Positions 12,714-24,599 of a stretch of 64,000 nt of DNA are shown one piece after another. The DNA is from Chamaecyparis obtusa (Eukaryota > Streptophyta > Pinopsida > Cupressales > Cupressaceae): contig BSBK01001114.1 of assembly GCA_027943335.1 (NCBI GenBank), forward strand, positions 303,501 to 367,500, read 5' to 3'. The notes beneath the pieces were generated by a model that was given only the letters and a program-made list of their open reading frames with translations, did no database searches and was not told the DNA's origin. The first letter of the stretch is position 1. Each line of letters begins with the position of its first letter. The position numbers were made by a program, and so were the translations under genes.

Positions 12714-13808
12714 ATGTCTATGTCAATGCCAAAATTTAAACTCACTAGTTTCAATTATACTGTTTGGAGGCCACACATGTCTGATTTTCTAAAATCTCGT
12801 CACCTTTTGGATATTGTGTCTTCACCAAATTTGAAACTGACTTCCACCACTCCTCAGGCTGACCAGTATTCCTGGCAGTTGAAAGATGAGAAAGCGTTTG
12901 GTCTAATTGAATTTTCATTAAATCCAAATTTATATCATCTTATCTCAGATTGTACTGTGGCTCATCAAGCTTGGCATATCTTGGAGAACACATTTCAAAC
13001 TTACGAGAACCCTGTTCCCCTTATTAATCAAGTAAATCAAAACTCTACACCGCACTGTGACATTATGTATCCTTTAAATGATTTTCCTATTTGGGATGAC
13101 CCATGTGATGATGTTTGCTTTGGGGATGATCCCCTCGCTTCCTAATTTCCTCATAGAGATAACATGTTACAGGTTGATGATGTTTCTTATACTTATTCTG
13201 CTTTATAACAAGAAGATGCAATTATTAATACGTTTATCAATGTCACCTTGCCCTTATGTATTACAGGAGATTATGTTCCTATTTTCTCCAAAGTAGATCA
13301 TGAATTTCATGACACTCAAATGGTTATTATGGAGGACTAACCTCCTTCCCTAAACTCTAATCTTCTTGATGATATTATTGATGGTGATTGTCCTATTTCT
13401 ATTCTTTATTATGTATCTAGTAATGAATCCATTTGGTTTACAAAACATCTTTATGATGAAATTACATTTGATGATTCACATTCAGCTTCTACTAATTTAG
13501 TTTTAGGAGGAAATCCCAATAATGGGAGATCCCCTCATGGTTCTTGTTTTTTTGTAGATTCAGGTGATGTTTCTTGGAAAAGTAACAACGAACAATCTCA
13601 AAGTTTACTTAAAGATTTGGGCCTATATCCACAAACACCTACACTCTTGCATTACAAAAATCATAGGAATCCTATTGCAAGATCCAAGCATTCATCATTG
13701 CACCATCACCTCATATCAACACAAAGTGAAGAAAAACAAGTTTTCCTCCTCTACTACAAGAAGGATAATCCAGTTGCAGATTTTTGTAATACCCCAAGTA
13801 AAGATTAA
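12714..13808 (+). pseudogene. D1 chimeric gag-RNase H-tail ORF
   Basis: One reading frame of about 364 codons. Residues 1-90 match the Copia-type gag head (DUF4219/UBN2 style: FNYTVWRPHM near the start, then a KAFGLI stretch and TVAHQAWHILENTF). The middle 170 residues are acidic, Asp-rich and unknown to me. The last 60 resemble the end of Copia RNase H (RSKH, then YYKKDNPVADF in place of the usual PTxxQxADIxTK). Three nonsense codons interrupt it (13143, 13206, 13338) with no frameshift. The product may have served as a packaging protein; no catalytic polymerase is present. D2 carries the same ORF with different lesions. Confidence 0.75.
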
Positions 13809-13815
13809 AGGGGGT
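13807..13815 (+). other. D1 polypurine tract
   Basis: AAAGGGGG directly before the 3' LTR, the expected plus-strand primer site. It overlaps the stop codon of the ORF, so the ORF runs right up to the LTR. Confidence 0.85.
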
Positions 13816-14117
13816 TGTTAGAATTTAATCTTTCTTTGGTATATATTTGTATTTAAAGGATAAACCAAGGTATCCTATTGTATTCATCCTCTAGTCCAAG
13901 TGGGAGGACATGTCATATTTGTAATTTACTTTATTAAGGAAAATAGATATTCCTCCTTATGAGGAATCCTACACTTGTCTCACATACTAGTGAAATGTGG
14001 CATACACAGAAATGGGAGTTACAATGTAACTCCTTTCTCACATCTCTATTAAGAGATGACTCTCTTTCTCTCATGACAAGAGATACTTTTTCTTCTTGAT
14101 TATTATTGTATGAGCTT

Positions 14118-14171
<54 letters not shown>

Positions 14172-14368
14172 CTTAGGTTTTTTGCCACTTTCATTATATC
14201 ACGGGGGTTTTTTTATGCTTTTCCCCCTTCAAAATCTTGTCTCATTTGTTGCTTGGATCTTTGGTGAATGCTTTTAATTTTTGCATTAATTCATGGTAAA
14301 TCTTCTTACTCCTATCTTATTGAATTAAACAATTTCTTGTCTCTCTTTATTTTGTTATTATTTTAACA
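13816..14368 (+). repeat. D1 3' LTR
   Basis: 553 bp, matching the 5' LTR, same TG...CA ends and a CT microsatellite at 14120-14168. Followed by TSD ATATA. Confidence 0.92.
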
Positions 14369-14373
14369 ATATA

Positions 14374-15137
14374 TATGTTTTAATTTAGTCTTTTATTAAT
14401 TATTATAATTTTTTTTAAATTATTATTTAGATTTTGATATAATTTGACTTTTCATTCAATCGACTCTATTTAATTTTATATTTAAACATAAGTTTGAAAT
14501 CTATTTTAATATTTTATGTCTTTCTTCAAATAATAATTAAAAATTATTAAAATTAGTTTAAATTTTACATTTATGGATTAATTTGTGCATCTCTCTCTTT
14601 CTATAAAATTCTATCCCTATTGTAAATATACCATAAGCTTGTATGTTAAGAATTTATAAATTTATTGTACATTTTAATATTTCAATAAAATACAAAAGAA
14701 TATATGACCAAAATTGACTTCTTCCAAATTTATTTTTTTAAATTGATGTGATTAATGATCTCATATAAACATCTCCCTAATTCAAAACAACCACTCATTT
14801 CTGCTCAATAATGACTAATAGTTGTGCAATATCTTGTCAAATGGATATTTGAAACACTATAGATAGGATGGTGCATTAGTGAAAGGAATGTGGTAGTTGC
14901 AATAGCTCAAAGTAATAATAGTAGGGGTGAATGAGATTGTCTATATGGTCATCAAAATAATAGTTAAAAAAAGAAAGATATATAATTATTTGATTAATAT
15001 ATATATAATTAATATATAAATAATTAAAAATTAAAAAATAGATATAAAAATAGAAAAAGGTTGGTATAGAAGGAGAAAGAGGTAGAAAGATGAAGATATA
15101 TATATATGGACAGGGAGAGAGAGAGTGTTTTCATCTT
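14374..15137. other. AT-rich intergenic
   Basis: Low-complexity A/T DNA with a TATATA run near 14995-15020 and another near 15091-15103, then a short GA run at 15112-15124. No coding signal is seen. Confidence 0.5.
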
Positions 15138-15189
15138 TCATACCTCTTCGGTGTACCCATTGCACATAAAGGATATCTGTGCGGTCTAA
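15138..15189 (+). repeat. Helitron-like 3' end, copy 1
   Basis: Shares the block ACCTCTTCGG-GTACCCATTGCACA with copies 2 and 3. A GCACA / TGTGC hairpin (15162-15166 and 15179-15183) is followed by CTAA at 15186-15189. Helitrons end in a short hairpin followed by CTRR. The next base is A rather than the usual T, so this copy is the weaker fit. Confidence 0.3.
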
Positions 15190-16079
15190 AAACCTGATAG
15201 CAAAAAGTGAATGCAAAAGAACAACTACATGAACAAAACACTAACCAAATTAGAAAATAAAACCTAAATTGTTCAGAGCAGAGACCTTTCAGCCAACTCT
15301 GTAGAGATCACAATTAACAACTAAAATTTGCATGGTCCTCTGATACATTACCTGCTAGGTACAATTCCCTGAAGCTCTTCCCCAGGTAAATGAACTTCTA
15401 CAAGCTTCTAGAGAATTATAAAATATCACTGAAGAACTAAAATGATCTAGCCTAATACTAATAATATCATCTCTATTCTTGACATTAGGAATGCAAATTG
15501 AATTTTTCCCAATCTATTCTCCTTGTGTTCCACCTGTCCATTGCATGCAAAAAAACTTGTTGTTTGGCAAACACATGTAACAACATGCAAAGTCATATAG
15601 GGAAAGAGATTATATGTTTGTTCGACTATGTATAAGGGGGAATTTAAATTGGGCAATTATTACTCATTTGGTATTTTAAGCTTTGTTCTTTATTTGGTCG
15701 TGAATGACAAGTTTGTTTGTCGGTAAGGATCTCGATTGCTTGTAATTGTGAGAAAGCGATTATATGTGTTCTCATCCTTTCAACATGTTGATTTTTGAAA
15801 AATTATTTATCGGAAATAGTTTTTTGTTTTTTCCCTTTCATTTAAGTTGAATTTTATTGATCTAGAATTACAGACAAGGCACATCAACTATTTGACAAAA
15901 TGTCCAACAGAGATGTCACCTAATAGAATATTATAATTGTTAGATATTCACAAAAAGGATGTATTGCAAAGGTTTTAGAAGCTTTAAAAAAAAGCTAATG
16001 GAATATGTAATGGCATAAGGTATAGATTGTTAGGTTGTTCATGATGGCAGATATAAATTCCCTACATATATTCCATAAC
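15190..16079. other. Segment between Helitron-like ends, carrying a PPR relic
   Basis: No complete gene. A PPR-like fragment lies at 15873-15989 (separate entry). The region 15500-15640 has weak PPR flavour in one plus frame but is too broken to call. If copy 2 of the hairpin motif is a Helitron 3' end, this DNA is its interior. Confidence 0.35.
15873..15989 (+). pseudogene. PPR (PLS-class) gene fragment
   Basis: A 39-codon plus-strand frame reads like the junction of two PPR motifs: an A-x-Q-L-F-D-K-M-S-N-R-D-V block, two nonsense codons where V-S-W is expected, then a block of the form N-I-I-I-V-R-Y-S-Q-K-G followed by VLEAL. In plant PLS-class PPR proteins, organelle RNA-binding editing factors, this spacing (LFDKMxxRDVVSW...Y.QNG...ALxL) is characteristic. 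Only about one motif and a half survives. It lies about 130 bp before a Helitron-like 3' end, which suggests gene-fragment capture rather than a decayed resident gene. Confidence 0.6.
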
Positions 16080-16119
16080 TCTACGGCGTACCCATTGCAC
16101 ACTAAGGTGCGATTGCTAG
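16080..16119 (+). repeat. Helitron-like 3' end, copy 2
   Basis: CGGCGTACCCATTGCAC is followed by a short loop and GTGCGAT (ATTGCAC/GTGCGAT hairpin), then TG and CTAG at 16116-16119 with T next. Hairpin plus CTRR plus T is the textbook Helitron 3' end. The same block recurs at 15138 and, inverted, at 49143-49185. Confidence 0.4.
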
Positions 16120-17575
16120 TTCAATATTAAAGTTTTAAGGAATAGGAAAGGGGAGTGGGGGCCACGTAACCCCTCCGCATATATAAGAAAGACTTTTTAG
16201 TAAGAATGGTTGCTTTTATTAATTTTTTTTAAAGATTTAATTTATGAATTAAGTTTGGTTTATTTATGAAATTGTTTATTTTAAATTAGTGTATTTAAGT
16301 TAAAATTTAATTTATTATTAGGTTAGTTTATTTATAATTTTATTTATTTATTTTAATTAATTGGTAATTTAATTTGTTTTATGTTATGTTAATTGAATTA
16401 ATAATTTAATGTAAAGTTAGATAGTGATTAAATGAGATTGATTTATGAATTGATTAATTTATAATTTAATAAGATTTGAATAATAATTAATTTAATTTTG
16501 GGTTATAATTAACGTTAATTGTGTTGAGTGGTCAAATGAATTTTTTCATATTGATGTATTTATAATGGGGGGTTTGTTGTGTTAGTGGTTGCTTGTTTGC
16601 CATGGGCAGAGAAATGCCCTAGGAGAGGATTTCTTTGTCTTTGAGACTTGAATTGTTTTAATAGTTTTATACTTTTACACTTTGGGCTATATTCTGGAAA
16701 TTTCATAACCTTTTTATGTCACAAATGATTCATGTATTATGTGAGTGATGTGATGTGTTTTCTAATGTGTCTCGATCATTATTCTATTTGACCGCATGAG
16801 GTGATGCCCATTATTGCGATGTGATTTTACTTCTAGTCACCTTATTTCTTGTATTGTGATTTGAAACATGTTATTGTTGATTTATGATTTACTCCATGTT
16901 TGGAGAGAAATGTTCTTGATGCTAGTGATGACCATTGATTTTTTTAGAAATGAGATTATGAGAATTTGGTATTCAATTATTGAGATGTCCATTTTGGAAT
17001 GGACAGTTTGGATCCTTGTATAGGATGGGATTTTGGTTATTACGCTCCAGCACTTGTCTTTGATGACATTCATGGTTTATTGAGTTATGAAAATCTTTTA
17101 CGATTTTGGTTTTGGGTTTTCCTTGGTTCTTTTTGTTGGGAGCACTAGGGTAGGGTATCTAGGAGCATAAAAGGGAAGTGGCTTACTTTGGAGGCGTCAG
17201 AGCACTAAAGTGTCTGCCTGGGTATCCTTTGTAAGTTGACTTGATAAGTGATAACTTGATAAATTTACTAGGATAGAAACATTTAAAAAGATAATTGTTC
17301 ATCGCCCATGCCTTGAGTGATAGTACATACTAAGTATGGGAGTGGGAGATGATGCTTGTCACCCAGTGAGGTGTGTGTTCTAGCATAGTTAGTAGCCTTG
17401 TCTATTTGAAAGGACTACTGATACCACATAGAGTCACTAGGGGCCGAGGTCTAGAGAGACTACCAAGTGACCTTAGAGTTGACTCATGTGATGAAACTTC
17501 CCTATATGTGTCCTAGGTTCCTACGTTGCATTTGGTACACCTGATTTGTGTCATGATCATTTTTTACTTGATAAC
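16120..17575. other. Old LTR-like DNA, left part (target of element A)
   Basis: AT-rich to 16520, then mixed composition to 17575, where element A inserted. The sequence resumes at 48280. The right end of the resumed sequence, GACGGGGTATTACA at 49064, looks like the outer end of a minus-strand LTR starting TGTAATACCCC. No protein domains were found here. Confidence 0.35.
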
Positions 17576-17580
17576 CTTGT

Positions 17581-18809
17581 TGTTAATCTCTATTGAGCAT
17601 TTAAGGTTGTCATTAGTATCAAAGGACAGTAAACAAGTCGGTCGGTTACTTATATTGAGACAATCGGCAACTAGAAGTAAGACAGAGCAGTCAATAAAAT
17701 ACTTTACACTAAGCATCACACAGTTAACCGAGCACCAGTGACACCGACACCAATGGTCAGTAAACACCGAGCATCACAGTATACACCGAGCAGATTATAC
17801 AATGTTTATCGATGATCACAGAAAATGGCATAGTAATCATAAATGTGACATTATTCTATGCAGATGGTTACAATAGATCGTAAAATAGTTTACCAAGATC
17901 GAGGAGCATTTATTGTAAAAGATATTCATTAAATACAATGATTATCTTATTTGTATTAGTTGATCTAGGTTATTTTTGCACCGTAGGTCTTAGGGTTATG
18001 ATTATTTTTGTAACCTAATTTTTGCTAAGGCGGCAAAACAAAACACTATATATTGTATATGTTCGCACCATTTTATGTGGTTGTTGAACTAACATATATG
18101 AATCACGAAGCACTTGAAGAAATTGCCTATCTTCAAGACAATCAGTTAACCGAGCAAAATAGAACACAAAGGATATCAGTTTGAGCAGAATTAGTCAAGG
18201 CTACTGATCAGAACAAAGCAGAGAATCATCACAGTTAAGGTGATATTTTGATGAGCACTTATAGATCTGTTTCAGACAATTGAGTTGTCAACTAGCAGAC
18301 ATTTACCTATTACTTTCTTACAATTGTGATAGAGTTTGGTATAAATCTCTTAACAGAGTGGACTTAACAGTCTTTGTATAAATCTCTTAACTGAGTACAC
18401 ACTTCATTTAGTGTTGTTAAATCCTATAACTAGGTAGATCTAGCTGATCTAATATGTTACTCCTAACAGGGTAAGATCACTAGAAGTGATCAAAACTTGT
18501 AGCCTTAATAGGCAAACCTTTTCTATCTGCAGTAGTGAAGAATTTGTGGGTGTCATCCCCACCGCAGTTTTTACCTTCTAACAAGGGTTTCTGCGTTACC
18601 AAAATACTTGTGTTATGTGATTGTCATATTGATTTCATATTGTTTACTTTCTGAAGTTAACTAGATGATTGATTTATGCAATTATGTTCAAGTTATTTTG
18701 ATCGCTTATCATAGTATTCTGTTATAGATTAGAAAGGTGTTACAAGTTAAGTTTTGAGGTCACTGATTCACCCCTCCCCTCTCAGTACCTATCTTTCCTA
18801 ATTCCAACA
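17581..18809 (+). repeat. Element A 5' LTR
   Basis: 1229 bp, TG...CA ends, preceded by TSD CTTGT. A CTATATATTG TATA-like box lies at 18046-18055, about 760 bp before the LTR end. Confidence 0.95.
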
Positions 18810-18811
18810 AT

Positions 18812-18823
18812 TGGTATCAGAGC
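18812..18823 (+). other. Element A primer-binding site (tRNA-Met type)
   Basis: TGGTATCAGAGC lies two bases after the 5' LTR and fixes the element's orientation as plus. Confidence 0.93.
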
Positions 18824-20194
18824 ACAGTTCTCTTGTTGAATAGTTTAACCACTAAAGGCAAAAGATCTAAGTCATGGAGAGATACAAGCTTGACAAGACT
18901 ATAGAGAATCAAAAGATACAAATGTAGATGTTTGTGGAACAATATAAACAAGCCAAGGAAGAACAAGAGAAATTACTAGTTGAAAGGAAGAATCTTGTAA
19001 TTCAGCTGAATGAAATAAGTTATCATGAAGAACCTATTGATGACATATTTGATCATATTGGATCAAGCTCTGGAAGCATCTCTGATGGATCCGAAAGCAT
19101 AATCTTGGAGTTATCTGAAAAGAATCAAAATCTATCTGAGCAAGTGAAAGCACTTCAAATCGGTCATGAATCTCAAATGTTGAGAATGGTGGAAATCATG
19201 AACAATGGTAGACAAGCTGAACAAGATCAGAATCTGGCTATTGAAGACCGAAGACTGATGACAAAACAACTTCAAGCAAAAGAAAGTGAAATATAGAGAC
19301 TCACTGATCGTCACTTCCAAGTATCAAATCAGATGATGACAGTTAATCAAGAAATGAATCGAGTAAATGGAGAATTATCAAGAAGACTTGAAGATGTTGC
19401 AATACTCAGAGAAGACAATGAAAAACTAAGAAATAAAATAAAGACACAAAAATAACACAATGAAATGATGAAGATAGCTGAGGACAGTTCTAAAAAGATT
19501 AATGATTTTCTAACTAATCAGAGGAGATTCAGAAGTAGAGCCGGTATAGGCTACACTGGTGAAGGAAAATCATCACAACAAGCTGAAGAAGTCAACAACA
19601 ATCAAAGTCAAAAACCTAAAGTGTTGACATGCTATCATTGTGGAAAACCAGGACATACATCTAATGTGTGTAGAAGCAAAGCACAAGGTAAACCTCCTGT
19701 TATTCCTAAATTCAATGGATATTGTTATTACTGTGGTAAGTTTGGACATCCAGCTTATGAATGCAGAGCAAAGAAGAATAACATTGCTAATAATACCACT
19801 GAGGAGAAAGTATGCTATACTTGTAATAAGCATGGACACACTGCAAGGGAGTGCAAGGTGAAAATGAAACAAGTCTGGACACCTAAAGAGAAACTACAAC
19901 AAAAGCCATATCAACTGAAGAGAAAAGGTAACTCATATGTTTGGGATTATAATACATGGACTAGTTGTACTACATGTGGTCGGTATGGACATATTGTAGC
20001 AAAATGTTTCAGAAAGAGTCAGATTGGACAATCAAGAAACTGGACAAATGCAGGAATGGCATGTTTGCACTATCACGAGGTTGGTCATGTAAGCAAGAAC
20101 TGCAGAGACCGAGCACCAAATGAAAACCACATATTTGAAAGTGGATATAACATTGCAGATATTATGAAGTTAAGGAATACAATGTGCGAGAAGG

Positions 20195-21059
20195 TGATGA
20201 AGGGTGCTCCCCTTAATACCACAAATACATAACAGAAATAGAGAAACAACAACAATATGCAAGAACAGAAAATTGGCTTCTTATTATCTCCACAAATGTG
20301 GAATTACAAACTTTCAGAATTACAATATGCAAAGCCACATGGGCATTCCCTTACAATATTCTGTAGGACAAAGCCTCGAACTATTCCCAGATCTACTACC
20401 CAGAACTATTCTGAACTGCCTAAGACAATAATACAGCCTTCCTTATATAGGCAATTTTCCACCGCCTGGGAAGGTTCCAAAATTTTAGCCAATAAGGCCG
20501 ACCAACTTAGAATTATTTTATTTTATATTTTATTACATCATAGTCGGCTCAAGATAACCTTTGAAACCCGAACAGAAATTTTGAAGAAAATTATTTTCCG
20601 CCATTTCAGGTGGCCCAACTTTCGAAGACCATAAATCATCACCAGTTGACCCGCTCGGCTATTATAACCCCATTTCGGAAATGCCATGAAGTGCTCTACA
20701 GGCTTGACCAGTGCAAGCGCCCGTCGCCCAAATTTTCAACCTCATCCGGGGCCTCTAAAGCCTTCAAAACTGAGTTCAAAGTTTCTGTACTCTGCTGCCA
20801 ATGCCGAAAACCTTCAATATCTTCTAATATACACTTGATCTGGCAATGAAACTTTACCGGCAGACTTATATGACCAAAATGAACCTCCAAGAAAGAAATC
20901 AGATCATTCTGAGCACATACGAAAATTACCAAAAATAGTAACTTTCCATAAATAGCAGCTCTCCACAAAATAGCCCTTATTGAATATAAAAATAGAATTT
21001 TTTTATTTTTTTTTTGGGTGATGCAAGATTGCTCTTACACCCAAGATGCTCCTGCATTA
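20195..21059 (-). repeat. Element C 3' LTR
   Basis: About 865 bp, highly similar to the right LTR. A minus-strand TATATAAGG box lies at 20441-20449. Confidence 0.93.
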
Positions 21060-21097
21060 GACACCAAGGGTAATTTGAGAAGTGACCCTGTCACGAC

Positions 21098-22559
21098 TCA
21101 GGTGTGCAGAGGAAAACCAAGACGGCTAACCTCCTCCTTTGTCAGCCATGATGAATCTTCAACAGGTCATCCTTTCCACTTGACCAGATATTCTTCATAT
21201 GTCCTATTCCTTGTGCTTCTGCCAACATGACTGTCTAGTATATCTTCGATCTCCTTAGTGTCTGAACTAGTTGCTAGAATACTCCACGGTGCTGCTGTGA
21301 TCTCATCTTCAACACCTCCTTCATGATACTTTGTCAGATCTGAAATGTTAAACACTGGTGAAATATTTAGCTCAGTAGGCAATTCTACCTCATATGCATT
21401 TCCTGAATCATGTTTCTTCAGTATCTTACATGGTCCAAACTTCTTCATTTTCAGCTTGTTATATGTACCAACTGGAAACCGCTCCTTCCGCAAATGAACC
21501 ATGACTTCATCACCAACCTGAAATTCTTTATACCTCCTTTTTTCATCTGCCTTAGCCTTATACTGTGTGTTCATCTTGGTAATATGCTTCCTCACCTCCC
21601 CATGGATGTTCTTCAAGTGTTCTGCAAAATCTTCAGCTTCAGCACTACTTATTTCTCCTTTATCTATCTTCCTCAATCCAGATGCATTTTTTGGACTACT
21701 TCCATATACAATCTGGAATGGTGATTTACCAGTGCTCCTGTTGAGAGAATTATTGTATGCAAATTCTGCTTGTGGTAAAATCAAATCCCATCCTATTGGC
21801 TTATCTCCAACCAAACATCTCAGCAAATTTTTCAAACTCTTATTCACCACCTCTGTCTGTCCATCAGTCTGTGGATGATGTGATGAACTGAACTTCAAAT
21901 CTGTCTTCAACTTCTTTCACAATGTACGCTAGAAATATCCAACAAACTTAGTGTCCCGATATGAAACTATGGTCTTTGGCAAACCATGAAGTCTCACTAC
22001 TTCTCTGAAAAACAATTCTGCTACATGAACAACATCATTAGTCTTCTTGCAGAGAATGAAATGTGCCATCTTTGAAAATCTGTCAACCACCACAAAAATT
22101 AAATCATGTCCCCGCTGAGTCCTCGGTAAACCAAGAACAAAGTCCATGCTAATATCCTCCCAAGGCTTCTTTGGTACGGGTAATGGCTGATATAACCCTG
22201 TATTCTGCTTCACTCCTTTCACCATCTAACATACTCTGCAACTCTGTACAAACTTCTTCACATCTTGCTACAACTGTGGCCAATAATAATTCTCACTAAC
22301 CAAACCAAAGGTTTTATCAGGACCAAAATATCCAGCCAATCCTCCGCTATGCTTCTCCTTGATGAGATTCTCCCTTATAGAACTTCGTAGAATGCACAAC
22401 TGACTCCCTCTAAATAACATATCATCCTGGATGATAAAATCCAGCCATTTCATCCTGTCTAGAGTAACAGGTTCTGTACAAGCTTTCCAAGCTTCACCAA
22501 AATCAGGATCCTCTGGATACAAATTCTTGAGTTCCTTGAACCTAACCACCTCAATCTGC
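21098..22559 (-). pseudogene. Element C integrase with chromodomain
   Basis: The N-terminal zinc-binding region is damaged: the second His of the HHCC set reads Tyr (HSGGLAGYFG). In the catalytic core the first Asp is present (DISMDFV) and the Glu is present (PQTDGQTEVVN). The middle catalytic Asp, normally in a V-S-D-R block, is Tyr at codon 21959-21961. Two nonsense codons follow at about 21910-21930. The C-terminus has the GPY/F-type region (KFGPCKIL) and a chromodomain (IEDIL, EYLVKWKG, then SSWL) that targets chromatin. It would join cDNA into the genome, but this copy is inactive. Confidence 0.85.
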
Positions 22560-24100
22560 ATCTCTGTCAGCAATAGTTGCCTCCTGCTAAGAGCATCTGC
22601 AACCCTGTTAGACTTTCCACTTCTGTGTTTCAAAACAAATGTACAACTCTGCAAAAACTCAACCCATTTCAAATGCCTCTGATTCAACTTTCCTTGACTA
22701 TTCAAATATTGCAAAGCTTGATGATCAGTATACAAAACAAACTCCTTAGGAAGCAGATAATGTCTCCACTTCTTTAATGCCTAAACTATAGCATAAAATT
22801 TCTGATCATAAATAGAATACTTCCTCTTGGCATCATTTAACTTCTCACTGAAATAAGCAATAGGTTTACCTTCTTGACTCATAACAGCTCCTATTGCAGT
22901 ACCACTAGCATCACAATCTACTTGAAACACCTTATTAAAATTTGGAAGTGCTAAAATAGGTTGTTCTGTAACTTTTTGTTTCAACAATTGAAAACTCTTT
23001 TCTGCCCCATTAGTCCACTTAAACTCTTTTCTATCCCCTCTCATTGTTTCAGTCAAGGGTCCACAAATACTGTTAAAATTTCTGATAAAATTTCTATAAA
23101 AGCTAGCTAGACCATGAAAAGATCTTACCTCAGTAGCACTCCTTGGAGTAGGCCATTCAAGGATAGCATGTACCTTCTCTGGGTCCATTTTTAGACCTTC
23201 TCCTGAAACTACAAACCCCAAATACACCAACTCTTTCTTCACAAAACTGCACTTCTTCAAATTAATCAACAACTTCTCTTCTCTCAACTTCTCAAATACC
23301 ATACGAATATGCATCATATGCTCATCCAATGTCTTACTAAAGATCAAAATATCATCTAGGTAAACAATGACAAACTTACCCAAAAATTCTTTCAGAACCT
23401 CGTTCATGAGCCGCATGAAAGTGCTCGGTGCATTGGTTAGCCCAAAAGGCATGACTAACCACTCATATAGTCCTTCCTTTGTCTTGAAGGCAGTCTTCCA
23501 TTCATCTCCTTCTCTGATCTGAATCTGATGATATCCACTCTTCAGATCTATCTTTGAGAAATACACAGCTCCACTCAAACAATCCATAATATCATCCATT
23601 TGTGGCAATGGAAACCTATACTTGATTGTGATCTTGTTTATTGCTCTGAAATTTGTACACATCCTCCACTCTCCATTCTTCTTTGGTGCTAATATCGCTG
23701 GTACAGCACAGGGACTCAAACTCTCTTGAATCAACCCCTTCTGCAATAACTCGTGTACTTGTCTGTTCAACTCTTCACTTTCTGCTGGTGTCATTTTGTG
23801 TGCTACCTTGTTTGGCAAACTGGCTCCTGGAATCAAATCCATCTGATGACTGACCTTCCTTACCGGTGGTAATCCATCAGGTACATTATTAGATACAATA
23901 TCCTGAAACTCATTCAATAGATCTGCAACCTCTATAGGTACATCCTTTACTTCTTCTTTACCAACTTTTGGAATTAAAGCAAAACACACATGCTCATGCC
24001 TCATACCATCTAAGAATTTTCTTCCATCAACAAATGTTATTCTTGCATTACCACATACCTTTTCTTTAGTCTCCTTCAATGGTTTTAGCTTATGTCGCAC
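22560..24100 (-). pseudogene. Element C reverse transcriptase and RNase H
   Basis: An open stretch of 439 codons plus continuation. Reverse transcriptase motifs appear in order: WRMCTNFRAINK, FSKIDLKSGYHQI, WLVMPFGLTNAPSTF and the catalytic YLDD (23351-23362), then the thumb and LGFVVS. RNase H begins at about 22,970 (FQVDCDASGTAIGAVMSQ), passes the MYTDHQAL block at about 22,720, and ends with KHRSGKSNRVADALSRR. Catalytic Asp residues are present where visible. One nonsense codon splits the RNase H near 22780. Confidence 0.9.
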
Positions 24101-24599
24101 TCCATCCTTTGTCAGGGAATAGGTATTCGCACGACCATCATGTACAACACATCTGTCAAACTGTCATGGTCTACCCAACAACATATGACATGCATCCATA
24201 GATATGATATCACACAATACCTCATCTTGGTATCCACCAATCTTGAACTTCACCAGGCATTGTTCATTGACCATCACCTTGTGGTCATCCTATACCCAGA
24301 CAATCCGATATGGATGTGAGTGTTTCTATCTCTTGAGCTTCAACTTTGTCACCATCTCTTCTGACACCAAATTGTCAGTGCTTCCACTATCAATAATCAC
24401 ATCACAACATTTACCTTCACACTTGCACCTGGTGCGAAACAAGCTCCTCCTTTGCTCAGGTTCATTCTCACCACTCAACAGGACTCTTCTGTTAATCAAC
24501 GTTTCTCCTCTTTCAGCATCTTCAGAATTTGATGATCTGGCATCTTCATCTACATGTGCAACTCTGGTCTGGCCTTCATTTCTCCTGTCTGTTCTACCT
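24101..24599 (-). pseudogene. Element C aspartic protease
   Basis: The retropepsin active site D-S-G-S (24380-24391) lies in I-I-D-S-G-S-T-D-N. About 60 residues later comes the C-terminal partner of the form LLGRPW. Same frame as gag and reverse transcriptase, as usual for single-ORF chromoviruses. Confidence 0.8.

Larger units (their letters stand above)
10406..14368 (+). mobile_element. D1: small non-autonomous Copia-like LTR retrotransposon
   Basis: A complete 3.96-kb element. Near-identical LTRs at 10406-10956 and 13816-14368 begin TGTTAGAATTTAATC and end ATTTTAACA. The primer site TGGTATCAGAGC follows the left LTR directly, a purine tract precedes the right LTR, and a perfect 5-bp TSD ATATA flanks it (10401-10405 and 14369-14373). 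The only coding content is one frame (12714-13808) joining a Copia gag-like head to a Copia RNase H-like tail. Protease, integrase and reverse transcriptase are absent, so the element depends on others. A sister copy is D2 at 54446-58935. Confidence 0.92.

Noticed and set aside
15500..15640. Further PPR motifs upstream of the clear relic
   Set aside because: One frame resembles a PPR stretch but needs several breaks; too weak to annotate.
18812..18823. tRNA genes at TGGTATCAGAGC sites
   Set aside because: These are 12-base primer sites next to LTRs; no cloverleaf follows.
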